A stretch of 64,000 bases of DNA from Ooceraea biroi. Its lineage: Eukaryota > Arthropoda > Insecta > Hymenoptera > Formicidae. The position numbers and the translations under genes are program-made. The notes under the pieces were generated by a model. It ran no database searches, was not told where the DNA came from, and was given only the letters and a program-made list of their open reading frames with translations. The stretch lies in contig NC_039506.1 in assembly GCF_003672135.1 (NCBI RefSeq), positions 15,314,001 through 15,378,000 on the forward strand, written 5' to 3'. This document shows, piece by piece, positions 37,582 to 50,257 of the stretch; positions within the stretch are counted from its first letter, which is position 1, and each line of letters starts with the position of its first letter.

Positions 37582-38078
37582 GTACGACGTCGACGGTGAT
37601 CAGGAGCCGGACAACGGGAGACGGTTCAGCGAGACAAAGTCGATCGGCAGCCTGAGCCAGTATCTCTTCGACAGCGACGAGGACGAGCGTTTCTTCGGCA
37701 CCTGCAACGGCTACGTCTCGCAACCTGGCAGCAAATCGAACCTGCTGCTGTGCAGCGAGTGCGATCAGCAAACGCGCACCTGCACCTACCGGCCACAGAC
37801 GCCCGGCTCGTACGCCGGCAGATACGTGGAGGAGCGCGTGGACGAACGGCTGCAGGAACCGGGAACCTCCTCCCGCACCTACAGGAGCCCGGTGAAGCTC
37901 CCGTCTCCGCGCAGCCACCGTCCGGACCAGGACGGCGGCCGCGCGACGCAGCCGTCGGCACCTCGATCGTACCACTTGGAGCAGCCGATACCGGTTACGT
38001 CACCTCGATCTACCTATCGGACGCAGCAGGAACAGCAGCGCCGTGGCTGGACCAGCGCCAGAGACGCGGAAGATCGAG
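37582..38078 (+). CDS. Downstream tail exon A (CNG extension or separate protein)
   Basis: The exon starts after CCCTCGCAG, needs a phase-2 donor, and stays open to GATCGAG|GTGACG (38078, phase 1). It encodes YDVDGDQEPDNGRRFSETKS, then IGSLSQYLFDSDEDERFFGT, then a CSEC motif (LLLCSECDQQTRTC), then a Pro/Ser/Arg/Gln-rich disordered stretch. Reading past the donor reaches TGA at 38126. The only phase-compatible upstream donor I find is 37006, beyond the in-frame TAA. I do not recognise the sequence outside this context. Confidence 0.65.
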
Positions 38079-38775
38079 GTGACGCCAACAGAGGCGAGTA
38101 CCTCGACCAGTTCTGGTCCAACGATTGAGCAAGTTCGTTCGCTTTGCTTCTTTGATCTTGGTGGCTCCTCTCAGCGTTCTCTCACTGATGTTTTCTTTCT
38201 CACTGGTTCCTTAGCCCTGTCTGTCGCCACTGGCAGTGGCGTATCAGGATTGTTCGCACTGCGCTCACCGATCTTACCCCTGCATGCCTCGCAGCTCTAG
38301 TATAGCTCTGCAACTTCCGATTCCCGGGACGAGAATTTGGTTCGATGGCTTTGCGTTTGGAGATTCGGCATTTTTAATAATTTTTTTTAATTCTTGCTAC
38401 AACTCTGAAGTTTGACATTCTGTTATACTATAATGGGGATGTTATCATTCAATCCACGTGTTTTGTTTGCTAGCAACCCTCCGATATGCTTCTCTTCTAT
38501 TTCTCTCCTATCTAAGAACAACCCCATGATGATGTTCTTCTGTTCTTTGCGCACGCGTGTGTTCCGTTTCATTTCATTTTCTTCAATTCTTTTAGTCTGC
38601 TACTCGCGCTTCGCCCGCATCGACAATCTCGCTGCCGCTTGCACGCATCTCTCGCTGACGCTTCGCGCGACCCCCAAGGCGGTCACCGCGGCCGTCAAAG
38701 GGGTCGCCCCAGGGGGTGACGTCCCGGGCCACGCGCGAGGCAACCTGCCGAGCTAACCGTCCGATCTGCTCACAG
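38079..38775 (+). other. Intron between tail exons A and B
   Basis: GTGACGCC to GCTCACAG, phase 1. Joining the exons gives the junction DRERAESPIC. The interior is T-rich with nothing else notable. Confidence 0.65.
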
Positions 38776-39263
38776 AGCGCGCCGAGAGCCCGATCTGCGA
38801 GCTCTGCCGGGGTAACGGCTACATCGTCATGCACTGCGAGCACTGCGACTTCTCCAGCGACGGCGACCTGATCTGCTTCCGCTGCCAGAGCGACGAAGGC
38901 TCGTCGAACGGTCAGATCTGCCCGCGCTGCGAGAGGGAGGCCGGGATCGCTGCGAGATCCGGCGCGATGGTGTCCTCGTCCGACGAGGGCGTCAGACATC
39001 CGGTGGACGCTGTGGTGAAGATCCAGGTGAACGACCGCACGATCGACATCGATTCGGACGAGACCCCCGAGAGCGACAACTCGAACGGTCGCGATCATCT
39101 CGCGTGCCCCACGGTGGAGAGACTCGACACCATCGTCGAGGTGAAGGGCGACACTGCCAGCGAGAACGATGAGGAGAACGGTGGCGGCGGCAGCAGCGGC
39201 ATGAAGCTCAACGGTACCACTAGCGCCAAATATCTCAATTACATGATCGTGCTATTCCTGTAA
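38776..39263 (+). CDS. Downstream tail exon B with four CxxC pairs
   Basis: The exon starts after TCACAG and ends at TAA (39261-39263). Its first part holds four CxxC pairs in regular spacing: CELC, nine residues, CEHC, nine residues, CFRC, eleven residues, CPRC (codons within 38796-38930). This looks like two zinc sites of a zinc-ribbon or double-knuckle fold. A long acidic, Ser/Asp/Glu-rich segment follows, then a Gly-rich stretch, and the protein ends hydrophobically with NYMIVLFL. Such a module is not part of the textbook CNG channel. With exon A and the 36933 ATG it could alternatively form a separate 352-residue protein. Confidence 0.7.
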
Positions 39264-39659
39264 ATACGACGAACGAGACGGCGACGCGTTGGGGAGTAGA
39301 AGATGCGGCCGAGCTGCGGGCCCCGCGACTTGCCGGGGGTTGGGGTGGAAAAATGGGCGCGAGCGGAGGTCGTCGTGTAAGGAAAAAGAGGCGATTTTTC
39401 TGATCAACCGAAACTAATTTCTCGGTGAGATGGGGGTGGGGGGAGGTAACTATGGTTGTAACGGTGCGATTGTAAAGAATTAATAATTTCGCTGAAGACT
39501 CTGGCGTTTCTCCTGCTCACTAGGTCATGAATTCTACCCCCAATTCGATTGAGCGCTGTGAGGCCCACGGGGGTTAATGATCGAGAGTTTTTTTGTTCGC
39601 GAATCGATGACGCGAATGGTCGCCGGGGTGCCCGCGGCGCGAGCCGCACTGTAAATAAA
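39264..39659 (+). other. 3'UTR of the tail-exon-B transcript
   Basis: Follows the TAA at 39261. AATAAA at 39654-39659 is the first well-placed poly(A) signal; another AATAAA lies near 40.0 kb. Confidence 0.5.
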
Positions 39660-42600
39660 CTGCCACAGAACATAATTGATCCGTACATTATAGGAGCGTA
39701 TAGATTAATTAATAAGTAGCTCGTAATAGTTAAAATGCAGAGTCAAATGAGACAGAGGTACAAGTAAGAGAGAGAGAGAGAAGGAGAGAGTGTATTACGT
39801 TCGACGCGCACAGTATTGCTATGAGCTGAGATCCGTGACGCAACGGTCGACACGTTTCGATGCGCGACTCTTGAAATTTGTGCAAAGATTGTAATTACTG
39901 CGCACCAGATCGATCATTAGAGCTCGTGTCGTTGCATTAGTGGTACCAACAATTGGAATGAGAGCCACGTATGTACGCATCGGCGTTGCCAAATAACGCC
40001 GAATAAATAACGAAAATTAATTTGAGTGATTACATGTACCTTATACCGCAAAATATAATCATTTTCTGATGTATGATGTCATCAATAATTTATTAAAAGG
40101 ATAATTTCTGTGTCTCTCTGATTGTGCCATCAGCAACTTCCACATTTGTTCTAACATGTTGTTCAGATCGATGCGGTGTGGTGCGACTAATAGAAATCAC
40201 TAAAATCATTTTGGTAATTTGTAATATGAGCGCGGACAACGTCGACCGTTGATTATAAGGTAATTACGATTCTTGCGCAACTCTACTAACTCGGGACCAA
40301 CTAAAGCCATCACCTACATCACTGCTTCCGACTTCCGCTTCCACCTGTGGTCATCGTTTATTCGTTTGCTGTCGTCCAGTCGACGACCGAAAGGACCGAA
40401 ACAACCAAGAAGAGCAAGCTTCCGTTCCCGACGAAAACTCACGACGCCATCGTCCACCCTCGTAAGGCAGTGTTCCGAGACAGTCGAACTCGAAGGAGGC
40501 TCCATTTTCCCCGCAGAAAAGAATGAAGAAGCAGGAAGGAAAGACGGAGACGCGTTCAGAGGGCGATACGCGGGCGCGCGAGAATCCATCGAACCTCGCA
40601 AGAGAAAGAGAGAGAGAGGAAGGTAGAAAGAGAGGAAGAGCGTTTCAGTTCTCCTCACACGGGACATCTGTAACACGCGCAGCAGCGGTTTTTTTAATAT
40701 TTATAAATCGTCGAACGTAGCCTTTTAGACGTGTACATTTTTTTAACATTCATCCCTCCAGACTTTATAAGAATCCCCCAGGCATTAGATCGGCTTTGCC
40801 AGAGCGTGAATAACGACGAAGGGGGTAAGATGAAGAAATAAAGAGGAAGAAGTCCGATCTTCTTCTTTTTTTCCTTTTTCTTGTTCCCCGCTTTGCGAAA
40901 AGAGGGAGAATGAGAAGGGTGAGATAATCCGAGCGATCAGAGTCAAGCGCGGCTAATCGAGCCAATTTGCATTGCTGAAAGCGACGATTAAAGCCGGCAT
41001 AATTTTGATTGTCCTCGCGTATCATCAGCATCAATTTCTGGATTTATCGAGACAATGGCGAATAAACATGCGCAAAACAGCCTTCTATGAGGCTCTTCTT
41101 GAAAGTTCAGGATAATCAATGTTGTTACCCTCAATCAACAAGATTCGAGGGACAGGTAAGAAACTAAATTTCCTTGTAAGCTTCCTCACGGTAATTCCTA
41201 AAGCCACGTCGAAATCATGCCGGTATCGATCCTCGGATTCCTTGGAGGGCAACATCAACGTTTCAGGGGCGGGAGGGGCAACGTAAGTCTCACGAACTCA
41301 CAGGCTTCCATGTCATCTATCCGATATCCTCGCTGAATAACGACTATCACGTAAGGAATTATCCTCTAAGAATCACCAAGTATCCGGTAAAGTGGAATCC
41401 CGCCGTGCCGCGAGGTCGCGGTAACTTCCGGGGGAGCAAAAAAAAGCAGGGTGGAAGGATTAGAGGGATATAAGACATCGTGCGCCCAGTGGTTCAGCTC
41501 GGAAAATATGTAGCGATCAAGTGCTCTTACTCACCAAAAGCTCCGCGAACGGGAGAGCTCAAGGACGAATCCGCCGCGGTCTCGACCGGAAGTTACGGTG
41601 GCTTCGGCGGCCCGCGTGCGGCGGGGGACACGTTATTCTACTGCCATGCACCCTACGTTGATTTAGAACACCTCTGTATAAATCCCGTAGGATTTCTAAC
41701 GTTAGGGCGACCTCGCGTTACCGTTGAGAGACGCATTTACCGCTCCCACGCGCGGAGCACGAATGAGATCCTAGAGGGAGCCCGAGTCTCCCTGCCTCCG
41801 TTTCCGGTCCTTTTAATAAGACCCGGCTATATGTATATGTCGGAAGGCAGCGCGTCCGACGACCGGAAGTGCTATGTACGTTACGGCGAATATCGGAAAT
41901 CGCTCCGGAGAACCTGATAGTCGCGTTTCTCGGCGTTTTGTTATTGGAGTTGTCTGTACCATTACAGATCGAAGCTTCCGGACAATTTACGATTGCGAGT
42001 CACTCTCTCAGTTCTGCGGTTCAATTTGCTTTAAGGGATGATAAGACATTTCGATTTCTGCACATGTTATCTCTCGCGATACCATGTGTATGTGTACGCG
42101 CGTGCGTGCGTATGAGTGGATGCATGTGTACGTATGGTGCAAAATGTATCTTGACGTTTGCGGTTTGCAACAACGGGGAATCGAGCAACAAGTGGCAGCG
42201 GCGGAAGAGTAAGCGAGCGAGCGAGCGAGCGAGAGAGAGAAAGAGGAAGGGAAAGAAAGAGTGAGAGTGAGAGAGAGGGGCTTGTTACGAAGGGATGACA
42301 GCGCGTTTAACCAGCCTTACCTGGACAATTACTTGGACATTTATTATCTACAATTCTTATTGCGTACCAAATTTCTACACGCGTGTAACGCGCGGGTGAT
42401 TCTGCCCGCGCGCATTGGCGTAGTGCCCTAGTCGCGATCCCCGAGAAACGGTACGTGCTGCGGACAACGATACAATCCACGAGCAACGTTTGATCGATAA
42501 CGTAAACGCGTGTCTGTAGACTGTAATGCATCCGATCCGAATGCGTTATCATTTCGACCCGGGAGTTACCTTGTTCCGTTGAGAATCCCGAGTCGCCAAG

Positions 42601-45430
42601 TCGTAATCGTCCTGATGGAGTTCTAGTCGCCACCTCGAGAGCGCATAACGGTTACGGTGTAAATAGCGTTATCAGTGCTGTATATTTTACGCTGTTTAAC
42701 TGACTGTGATATCATTGGTCGTATATGTTGGGAATTTCATTGTCGTTAGCGATAATCTCTATGTTAATCCTCCTACGTTAATTAATATTAGACGCGCAAA
42801 GCTGCAAGAAACGTTCTCGTCGATACGGTCGACCCTGAGCTCCACGAAAGTGTTGGACCACGTTTGGTCGAGAGGACAAAGGTTCATCCGGTTCGCCACT
42901 TTATCTTGAAATCTCGAGAGCCAGCGAGAACGACAGCGCCGGTAACTTGCGCGTCAGAAAGATATCTAACGACGTTAATTATGAACTATTATCGAAGCTA
43001 AGTGAATGGTAACTATAATCCATTTACCATTATTACTATACCATTCTCCTATTAGCGTTATTATTATCATTGTTATTGTTATTATCACTATTAATGACTA
43101 TTGATTACTACTTACAGACGCAAATACTAATAGCACGACGTATCTGTTAAATTATTAACGTTAATCAATGATTTATTCGCAGTGGCGTAGTCCAAAGAAC
43201 ACGCGAGTTAGTCGTATCTCGATTAACAACAGTTGCACGTTGCTCCGAGTCGTTGCAGCGAACTGAGAAAGTGGCAGCTTGATTTATAGCGGCGGAAAGC
43301 ATGCACCGACGTTCAAGACGATGATCACGGTTCGGGTGCTCACGAACTCGCGCGTGATCGATATCAGTTAATCGACGATCAATTGGATCAGTCCTATCAT
43401 CCACTTATGATGTAACGACGCTCCTGCATGAGACTGTTTGCGCACGATATTGAGTTTATTGAGATATTTTATCGGTGTTACAAGCGACAAGTAGATATTA
43501 TGTACAGAGAACGCCATCGAGAGAGGTCCAACATCCGCAACGCCCGGAGGGAGGTTTTATCGCGATGGGGGAGGGAGGGTAATTTGCTGACGATTGACCG
43601 TGCGACTCGCGCTTATCGCACACGGGGTTGGCCGGCTCCTTTCTCGTAATCCGAGTACGTACTAGCGTGTTCCTAATTGCCTAATTATTTACACTGATCA
43701 CAGCCGTGCACCCCCACGTACCGACACCACCTGCGACACTTTCGTTCCGAAACGCACTTTAACGAGGCTCGACAACCTTCCCTTGTACAGGAGAGCGAAC
43801 GGAGAAGCAAGAGAGAGTTAACGAGGAAAGCAAGAGAAATCATATCGAGATCATGGGAAAAGTTTCACGTGACGTTTTCGATAATTGTGCATACGGTCGC
43901 GATGCATGTGTTACACTCGTGAACTTTTTATAATGCCAAATTTACAAGTTTTGCATACATTTAAATAGTTACTGTGTAACCGTACGTTCGACAACTGAAT
44001 TTCCATGTAATTATTAACTATGTGAGCGGTATCGAGCGTAGTGAGTTCTGATCATTTTGTGGATCGAGCGCCAGCCGGATTGCCGCCAGTTTCGGATTAA
44101 CGTTGTGCCAAGGGTTTCACGACGGTCTTCCTCCTTAGGTCGCGCGCGATCTCGTAATGTCGCTCTGCCAATTACGCGTCATTAACGTTAACTATGCGTC
44201 AACAGATAACGTAGAAATATCAAAGCATTGACATTGCGCGCGCGCGTGCGTGTGTGCCAAGAATGTGACTAAACTAATTGAACAATGCATAAATGCATAA
44301 ATGCATTTCACGTGGTTTCCGTTTTGCGTATACGTACGAATGATTTTATACCGGAAAATAATAATAAATACACGGGGAAACGAGAACGGCCGCGATGATG
44401 TACCGCGCTGTTTCATCGGGCAGCAAAGCCGATTACACGCCCGCGTAAACTCCACAAAATGATGCAGAAACGTAATAATCGGTTTGCCTTTAATATGTAT
44501 TGGTATCGTGCATGCAATGGAATCCTTAATGCTTAACACGACTTCGCTATTCCATATCGAATGACGGAAATATATGTATAGAGATACACTATCGATACTC
44601 GAGCATTTTTATATAAAAGCTCCTCCATTCCTCGTACCTTAAAAACGTTTCTGTTTTCAGGGGTAAAAAAGCACGAGAGTAATTCGGAACGCACGTTTAA
44701 GCCGCTAAAAGGGATATTAACGCGCCATTGTTCCGTTTACTGTAGTTACAAATTAGGTGACTCACGTTGGAAAATTTATTTCACGTACGATCCTTTGTAT
44801 GACTCACGGAGTGAGTATTCATAGATTTCTGTAAATCCAGAGAACTATACAAATCGAAGAACTGTAATTATAGACAAATTTATTTCTTGCGAAACACACA
44901 TGAAAGCGTAAACAGGAAACAACGAATTTTCGTTGACACGTCACATTGCAATATAAATTATATAGTATACATATATGTACATTAATTGTGAAGAAATATT
45001 ATTTATTACACTTTAATTTACGCTCTACAGTGTCAGCCAACACAATTGACAGTCAAGAACAATTACCTGTTCCGATTTTTTCTGTATTAATAATTTCATC
45101 AAAGCTGTTCTCTCCAGCTATCTTTATCATCAGCCTTCCGAACACATTCCCGAGTCATTATGAACTCTCTCCCTGCATTTTTACTGTTACAAAACAATCA
45201 TAGATACCTAGTAGTTTAACGGGAAAGTCCTCAGCAAGCCGAGCAACAAAAAGTTCAAAAGTCTAGAGATTTAATGATGTAAAGGGGAACGTCCGGAAGA
45301 AATTGGATCTCTACGATCCGCTTTTCGGACGTTCGCATTGCCCGGGTAAGAGATGAGACGCTCCTCGTTTCCACGCAGATTTCAGCGTGCTCTTGTCCTG
45401 GAATTTAACGGGGCCGACATCCGCACGACA

Positions 45431-45452
45431 GCTAGCTAGCTAGCTAGCTAGC
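45431..45452. repeat. (CTAG)n microsatellite
   Basis: Five and a half GCTA units in a self-complementary tetranucleotide repeat. Confidence 0.9.
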
Positions 45453-45847
45453 GTTGCCGCATGTTCTCTACGCGAATCGTTCTCAAGGGAGGAATTCCCG
45501 GCGTCACGCGATGCACACCCCTGCGTTTATCGTTTCGCTACCTCGATCACATCACGTCACGGCGCTTAGCATTACGTAAACGCGATCTATCTGACATAAA
45601 TATTAAATGAAACAGTGGAAGGAGGCGAGTCTCTCGATAAGGCTCTTAATGAATGGTTACTCAGGAATAATGTAATAACAGTTGCGATATTGAATATTAA
45701 CATTTAATGACCGACCTTTTGTAAATATGAATATAATATAAATATATATAGATACAATTATATAAAAATACATATATAGATATATATATATATAATATGA
45801 TATATATATATATAAATAAATAAATATATATATATGAGAAATTTGTA

Positions 45848-46034
45848 CAGCGCGATTCAGAATAGACCAGCATATCTCATTGTGCGATCTTTTGCGAACG
45901 TGACACGTAAAGAAATTATAATAATTGCGCGCGCTGTTGTAGTCTCCAGTGCCGTTTCGTTTGATAGTACCTCAAGATAATAGTTTCTCTTTGATACACG
46001 CCGATACACATGTCGACGAGTCTGAATCACCCTG
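45848..46034. mobile_element. 187-bp TA-flanked MITE
   Basis: The left end CAGCGCGATTCAGAAT and the right end AGTCTGAATCACCCTG are imperfect mirrors (inverted CAGGGTGATTCAGACT), flanked by TA, with a wider TTGTA / TACAA symmetry. The CAGGGTG-type terminus matches the TA-targeting transposons at 26 and 60 kb. It has no coding capacity. Confidence 0.55.
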
Positions 46035-47425
46035 TACAATTTTACGATCGCCCCAATAAGAGACAAGCCTGATAGAAGCGCGTACATGGAAAACACATGC
46101 GTGAGGAAAAGAAAGGAAAGAATGCGTGCGTGCGCGTGTGTCTGTGTGTGTGTGCGAATAAAGTGTGCGAACCCGAAATTCTGTATGTACGTGTATGTGC
46201 GAGATCAAAGCGCGAGAATTCACTTCCATTAACGGAGAACTGACCAAAATGTCGACGACGGTGCCGCGCGACGTGTCGACATGTATCATTTATGTCGAGA
46301 GGTAGACTCAACACCAAAAAAAGATGTAAAAAAACCAAAAAAAAGAAGAAGACAAAAGGAGAGGAGGAGACGGAAACGAGAGTGCGACGGAGAGACGGAA
46401 CGACGAGTTCACCGTCCGAGATCTAGATGATTGTCATCCGGCAAGTGGCTCGCTCGCAATCGCGACCAGCGCCGACTTGACACTTTGACGCCGCTTTTTC
46501 GAACGCCAGCTGACTTTCGTGAAGGATGACGGGCGCAAGATCGTAAAAAATGAAACGAGCGATCGACGGTCAAAGTGTTAAGATCGCGGCACGGAATCGG
46601 CGAATCATTTCAACGAGTTCGCGCATCTCGCGGACAGCATTGGCCGTTTCTATTCCTGGCCACGGAAGCGGCACGGTCCAGCTTTCCATAGTTGCTACGT
46701 CGAAAATAGAGTTTACTGAAATTTGAAGATTTCAAATCGTGTGTTTAAAAAGAAACAGTTGCCGGAGTCGCGCCGATTCTCGACGGTGTAGAGGGTACGG
46801 TGTTGCGTATCCCGGTCGCGTCGCGTACGTACGTACGATGATGACGTGCACGCGCATTTTTGTCCATTTCTACACGTATATCTGTTCTCTCCTACGACGA
46901 TAGAATGTTATTTTTAAATTTTCGAGATTTAGCTGTGCCGCAAGCCCGCGTGTCCGAATGTCTGTACGATCGGATGTCAGTAGGAATCCTGAAATATAAA
47001 TAGACGATTGAAGAGGAATTCACGGACTTTTCTTTCACGGCGCGTGCGATTCTTATCTCTCCTCTCTCACGCACAGCTTCCAGATGTTACGCGATTTATT
47101 AACAATTTTTTGGTAATAAAAAAATCTGTTCTTCTTATCTTTTGCCATGAAAAGTAGTGACAGAAAATACAATTTATAGCACACTGTTTTTATATTCAAC
47201 ACAAATTTCATTTAAAAGTTTTTTCATTGATTTTTAGAAGATGCGATAAACTGATATTTTTAACAATGAAAGTTCACTTAAACGACAATGACGCAACGTA
47301 AAATGGAAAAAACATTGATCGGTGATTAAATTACAGAACTCGCCGACTCATAAGTTGCATAACTTTTTGAAATGGCTCTGCACATTGTCGTACATACTAT
47401 TATGGGATCTGGTTTCTTCCAGTAG

Positions 47426-47701
47426 ATGAACAAAAGACGTAACGGGTTCCGCGCTACCCCTTTGTTCGCTCGCAGCAGCCCCAAAGGCTCCAGGCCAATA
47501 AAAACTGAGTTGTGCAGTCAGTGCTCGATCAATACGAGCTTTCGAGAGAAGTTGAAAAGTAACTTCACTCCATCCAGACCGTGTCAGTCAAAAATCAACA
47601 CTTTTATCGCACATTGTGAAGAAGAAGTACAATTTACAGACGTAAAGGTTGAAATAAAAGGAAAAGAATTAAAAAATAGAATTGCATTCAGTTCTGTATA
47701 G
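47426..47701 (+). CDS. Unrecognised 91-codon ORF, possible terminal exon
   Basis: The frame starts at an ATG five bases after a splice-acceptor-like GTTTCTTCCAG and stops at TAG. It encodes a basic Ser-rich part (RSSPKGSRPIKTELCSQC), then INTFIAHCEEEVQF and DVKVEIKGKELKN. I recognise no family. The acceptor and mixed base composition make it a better candidate than neighbouring frames, but no partner exon was identified. Confidence 0.25.
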   Translation: MNKRRNGFRATPLFARSSPKGSRPIKTELCSQCSINTSFREKLKSNFTPSRPCQSKINTFIAHCEEEVQFTDVKVEIKGKELKNRIAFSSV

Positions 47702-48753
47702 AAATTGCGAACAATTACAATCTAAATATACACGTACGCATGTGCATTGTTCATGTACTGATTCGAGTGAGTCATATTTTTGCGTAATAAGCGTGATTGC
47801 GTAACATCCGTGCGATAAACAGCACGTGTGCATAGTACACGTGATGATTTCGCATTCACGGAAGTATATCCTATTGCCTATCATTAGGCGAGTCGTAAAT
47901 CTGGGCCGTTTTATTGTCTGGATACACAGCCAACACCACAGCCGGCAACCGGATAGCTGCCGCAGCTGAAAGAATTCCATTCCTTTGTGATCCCTACAGT
48001 TGCAGTGAAAGGAAGGACGACTTTAGGGGGACCGACTTAAGTTTCAATTAGAGATTCAACTTTCACTTAAGCTAATCGCATTCAAATAATTTTAATAATT
48101 TTGAAAAATAATCATGACTTTTCCTTGTAATAAGGAAACCTTCGATTAGTTCTTGTGCGATGTCAATCATAAAATTAAATCTTCCAATTCGATATATTGC
48201 TTGATATCTATAACGTAATCGTTTCTTGCGAAAATTAATTTTGTTAATATACAACTCGTGTCAATGACAAACTACTTGTAAAACGGTGAGGCATTTTGGC
48301 TGAATTTCAAAATAAACGCAAGCCGTGAAAAATATGAAAATTCTGCAGAGCGGGATCATCGTCAGGTAGGTGGACTTGGTTCGCAACAGTCACAAATACA
48401 GAGCTGTAACGAATACCGTTAATGTTCCGAGAACGCAATCTCCTTTCTTTACCTTTCACCGTTTATCTCGATGACCGATTTATCGATTACTTTGATACCG
48501 TAAAAATAGGGCGAATAAAAATACGTCCAAGCGTATCTTTTTATGTAACTGAAATTCCCATCCGGTTATAACTTGTCCATTGTCGGAAAAATTACAAAAT
48601 TATCGACCCGTTCGTAAGAGAGTAAAAGTCTGCCTCTATTTTAATATATAAACTCTATTTTAATATATAAATTTTTAATATATAAACTTAATAAAATTCA
48701 AATTCTTGATATTTGGGACTGGAAATCGTTTAAGGAACCGAAAAGCGATCTTA

Positions 48754-49405
48754 GGTCCAATTTCACCAACTATCTTGTAATCGGCGTTTAGCTAAACTTC
48801 GTTCTGTGTAAGCGAAGATTCTAATCGTGATTATGGTCGAGCGGATTTCACCGGTTTCACAGTAGCACAATTAATTCTAGTTTATTAAATCGAAGTTTAG
48901 GTGCAAAAGAACACCGGCAACATCGCAAATATGTGGATCTAGATGGCAATGACCATTTGACAGTAGACCATAATAACCTTTTGCAATTTGTCAGCAATTT
49001 GTTCAGTAATAAGCCTTACTGAAAGATGTCAACTATTAGTAACCTCGTCACAAAATCTGTGTCGCCTGTGGAAATGATCTTCTCTGTCTCGTATCCACCT
49101 TGGTCGACGAACAACAAATTCATCCTCATCATCACTATTCTCAAAAACTAATACATATCCTCTTAGCATTATTATTTCTTGTCGGTTTGATATAATGTTG
49201 GGAGTTTCCAGATGAATTTTGATGTTTGCAGTCGTAATCGCGGTTTAAATTCGTTAACCGACCAAAATCGGTCAGTTAGTTTTTAAACGTCGATTATTCC
49301 TAAACTCGATTAGTTTCTCTTGGTGAAATCCAATATCGAGGGTTAAAAACGTAACCGAAGTTTAATTTCAATTAATCGCGTTTACGTCGTTGGTGAAATC
49401 GGGCC
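48754..49405. mobile_element. Unclassified 652-bp inverted-repeat element
   Basis: The ends GGTCCAATTTCACCAAC and GTTGGTGAAATCGGGCC are inverted repeats (about 15 of 17 match). Related TTTCACC and GGTGAAAT motifs recur inside. Flanks are TTA and TGA, so a 3-bp duplication as in PIF/Harbinger is only suggestive. No transposase frame remains. Confidence 0.5.
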
Positions 49406-50257
49406 TGAATGTGCCGACGGTACGGTCAAAGAAATGAGAAAACAATCCCCTATCCGTTTTGCATTCCACGTTCGTAATACGGATGATGCAGCGGATTTAC
49501 CGCATAATGGGCGATTAAGTTACGTCGAGAGCCGGCGATAATATCGACAGAGAGCGCGATATAAAATGTCGCGTCGGCATCTGGAGCCGCGTGGCAGCGC
49601 GCCGAGAGATCGATCTGCTCTAATACAACCGCGGATCGCGTCCAATTCTCGTTCACGGGACTCGTGGGAAAGAATCGCACGGCGTGATCGCTTCCCGTAT
49701 CGATGTTAAGTGTCTCGCGGTTCAATGCGGCAGGGTCGCAGCATTGAACCACGTCGCGCGCGCGAACGCACAAATGAATCCCTGATTGCGAGCGCGCTCG
49801 CCGTCTCGCTCGCTCGCGCGTATCCTAACCTCTCCGTCCTTCTCGCCCTCCCGCAGCCGCCGCGACGCGCGCACACGCCCGCGCGTATCCTAGGACCGCG
49901 TGAATACGTGTATTCACGAGAGACCCCCTCCCCCTCGTGCTACGCGATGCTCCGCGTGTGTGCGTGCTGCGTAACCGTAGCCTCGCACCCAGACGCATCC
50001 GACAACGCGGATACGGAAGATCGCATTTTCCCTGAGAAAATAATGTAGATGTTGAAAATTGAAATTCGTAGTTGGCGTTTTTCTCGCGTACGGCACGTTA
50101 AAATGGTACTCGCGCGCATCAAGTTACCGTAATAGTGTCGTAAAATGCAACGTACCGCGGCGCGGCAAGGTGGCGGCGCTAGCGTCGCCCGACGGGAGCG
50201 CTGGGTGCGAGGCTACGGAGTGGAAGCCGTATGCGCATGTCGGTCTTTACCGCACGG

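Larger units (their letters stand above)
39660..50250. other. Intergenic region between the CNG gene and eEF1A
   Basis: About 10.6 kb without a supportable gene. It contains GA-rich repeats (39.77, 40.6 and 42.2 kb), AT-rich sequence at 45.72-45.84 kb, a (CTAG)n repeat, a 187-bp MITE (45848-46034), a small unexplained ORF (47426-47701), a 652-bp inverted-repeat element (48754-49405), and a CpG-rich block from 49.4 kb that leads into eEF1A. Confidence 0.7.

Noticed and set aside
37418..37975. 185-codon minus-strand frame
   Set aside because: It is the antisense shadow of tail exon A; the + strand frame has matching splice phases.
38592..39098. 168-codon minus-strand frame
   Set aside because: Antisense shadow of tail exon B.
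41480..41917. 145-codon + strand frame in the intergenic region
   Set aside because: No domain, no clear start context or splice partners; CpG-rich sequence explains the length. It could be revisited with RNA data.
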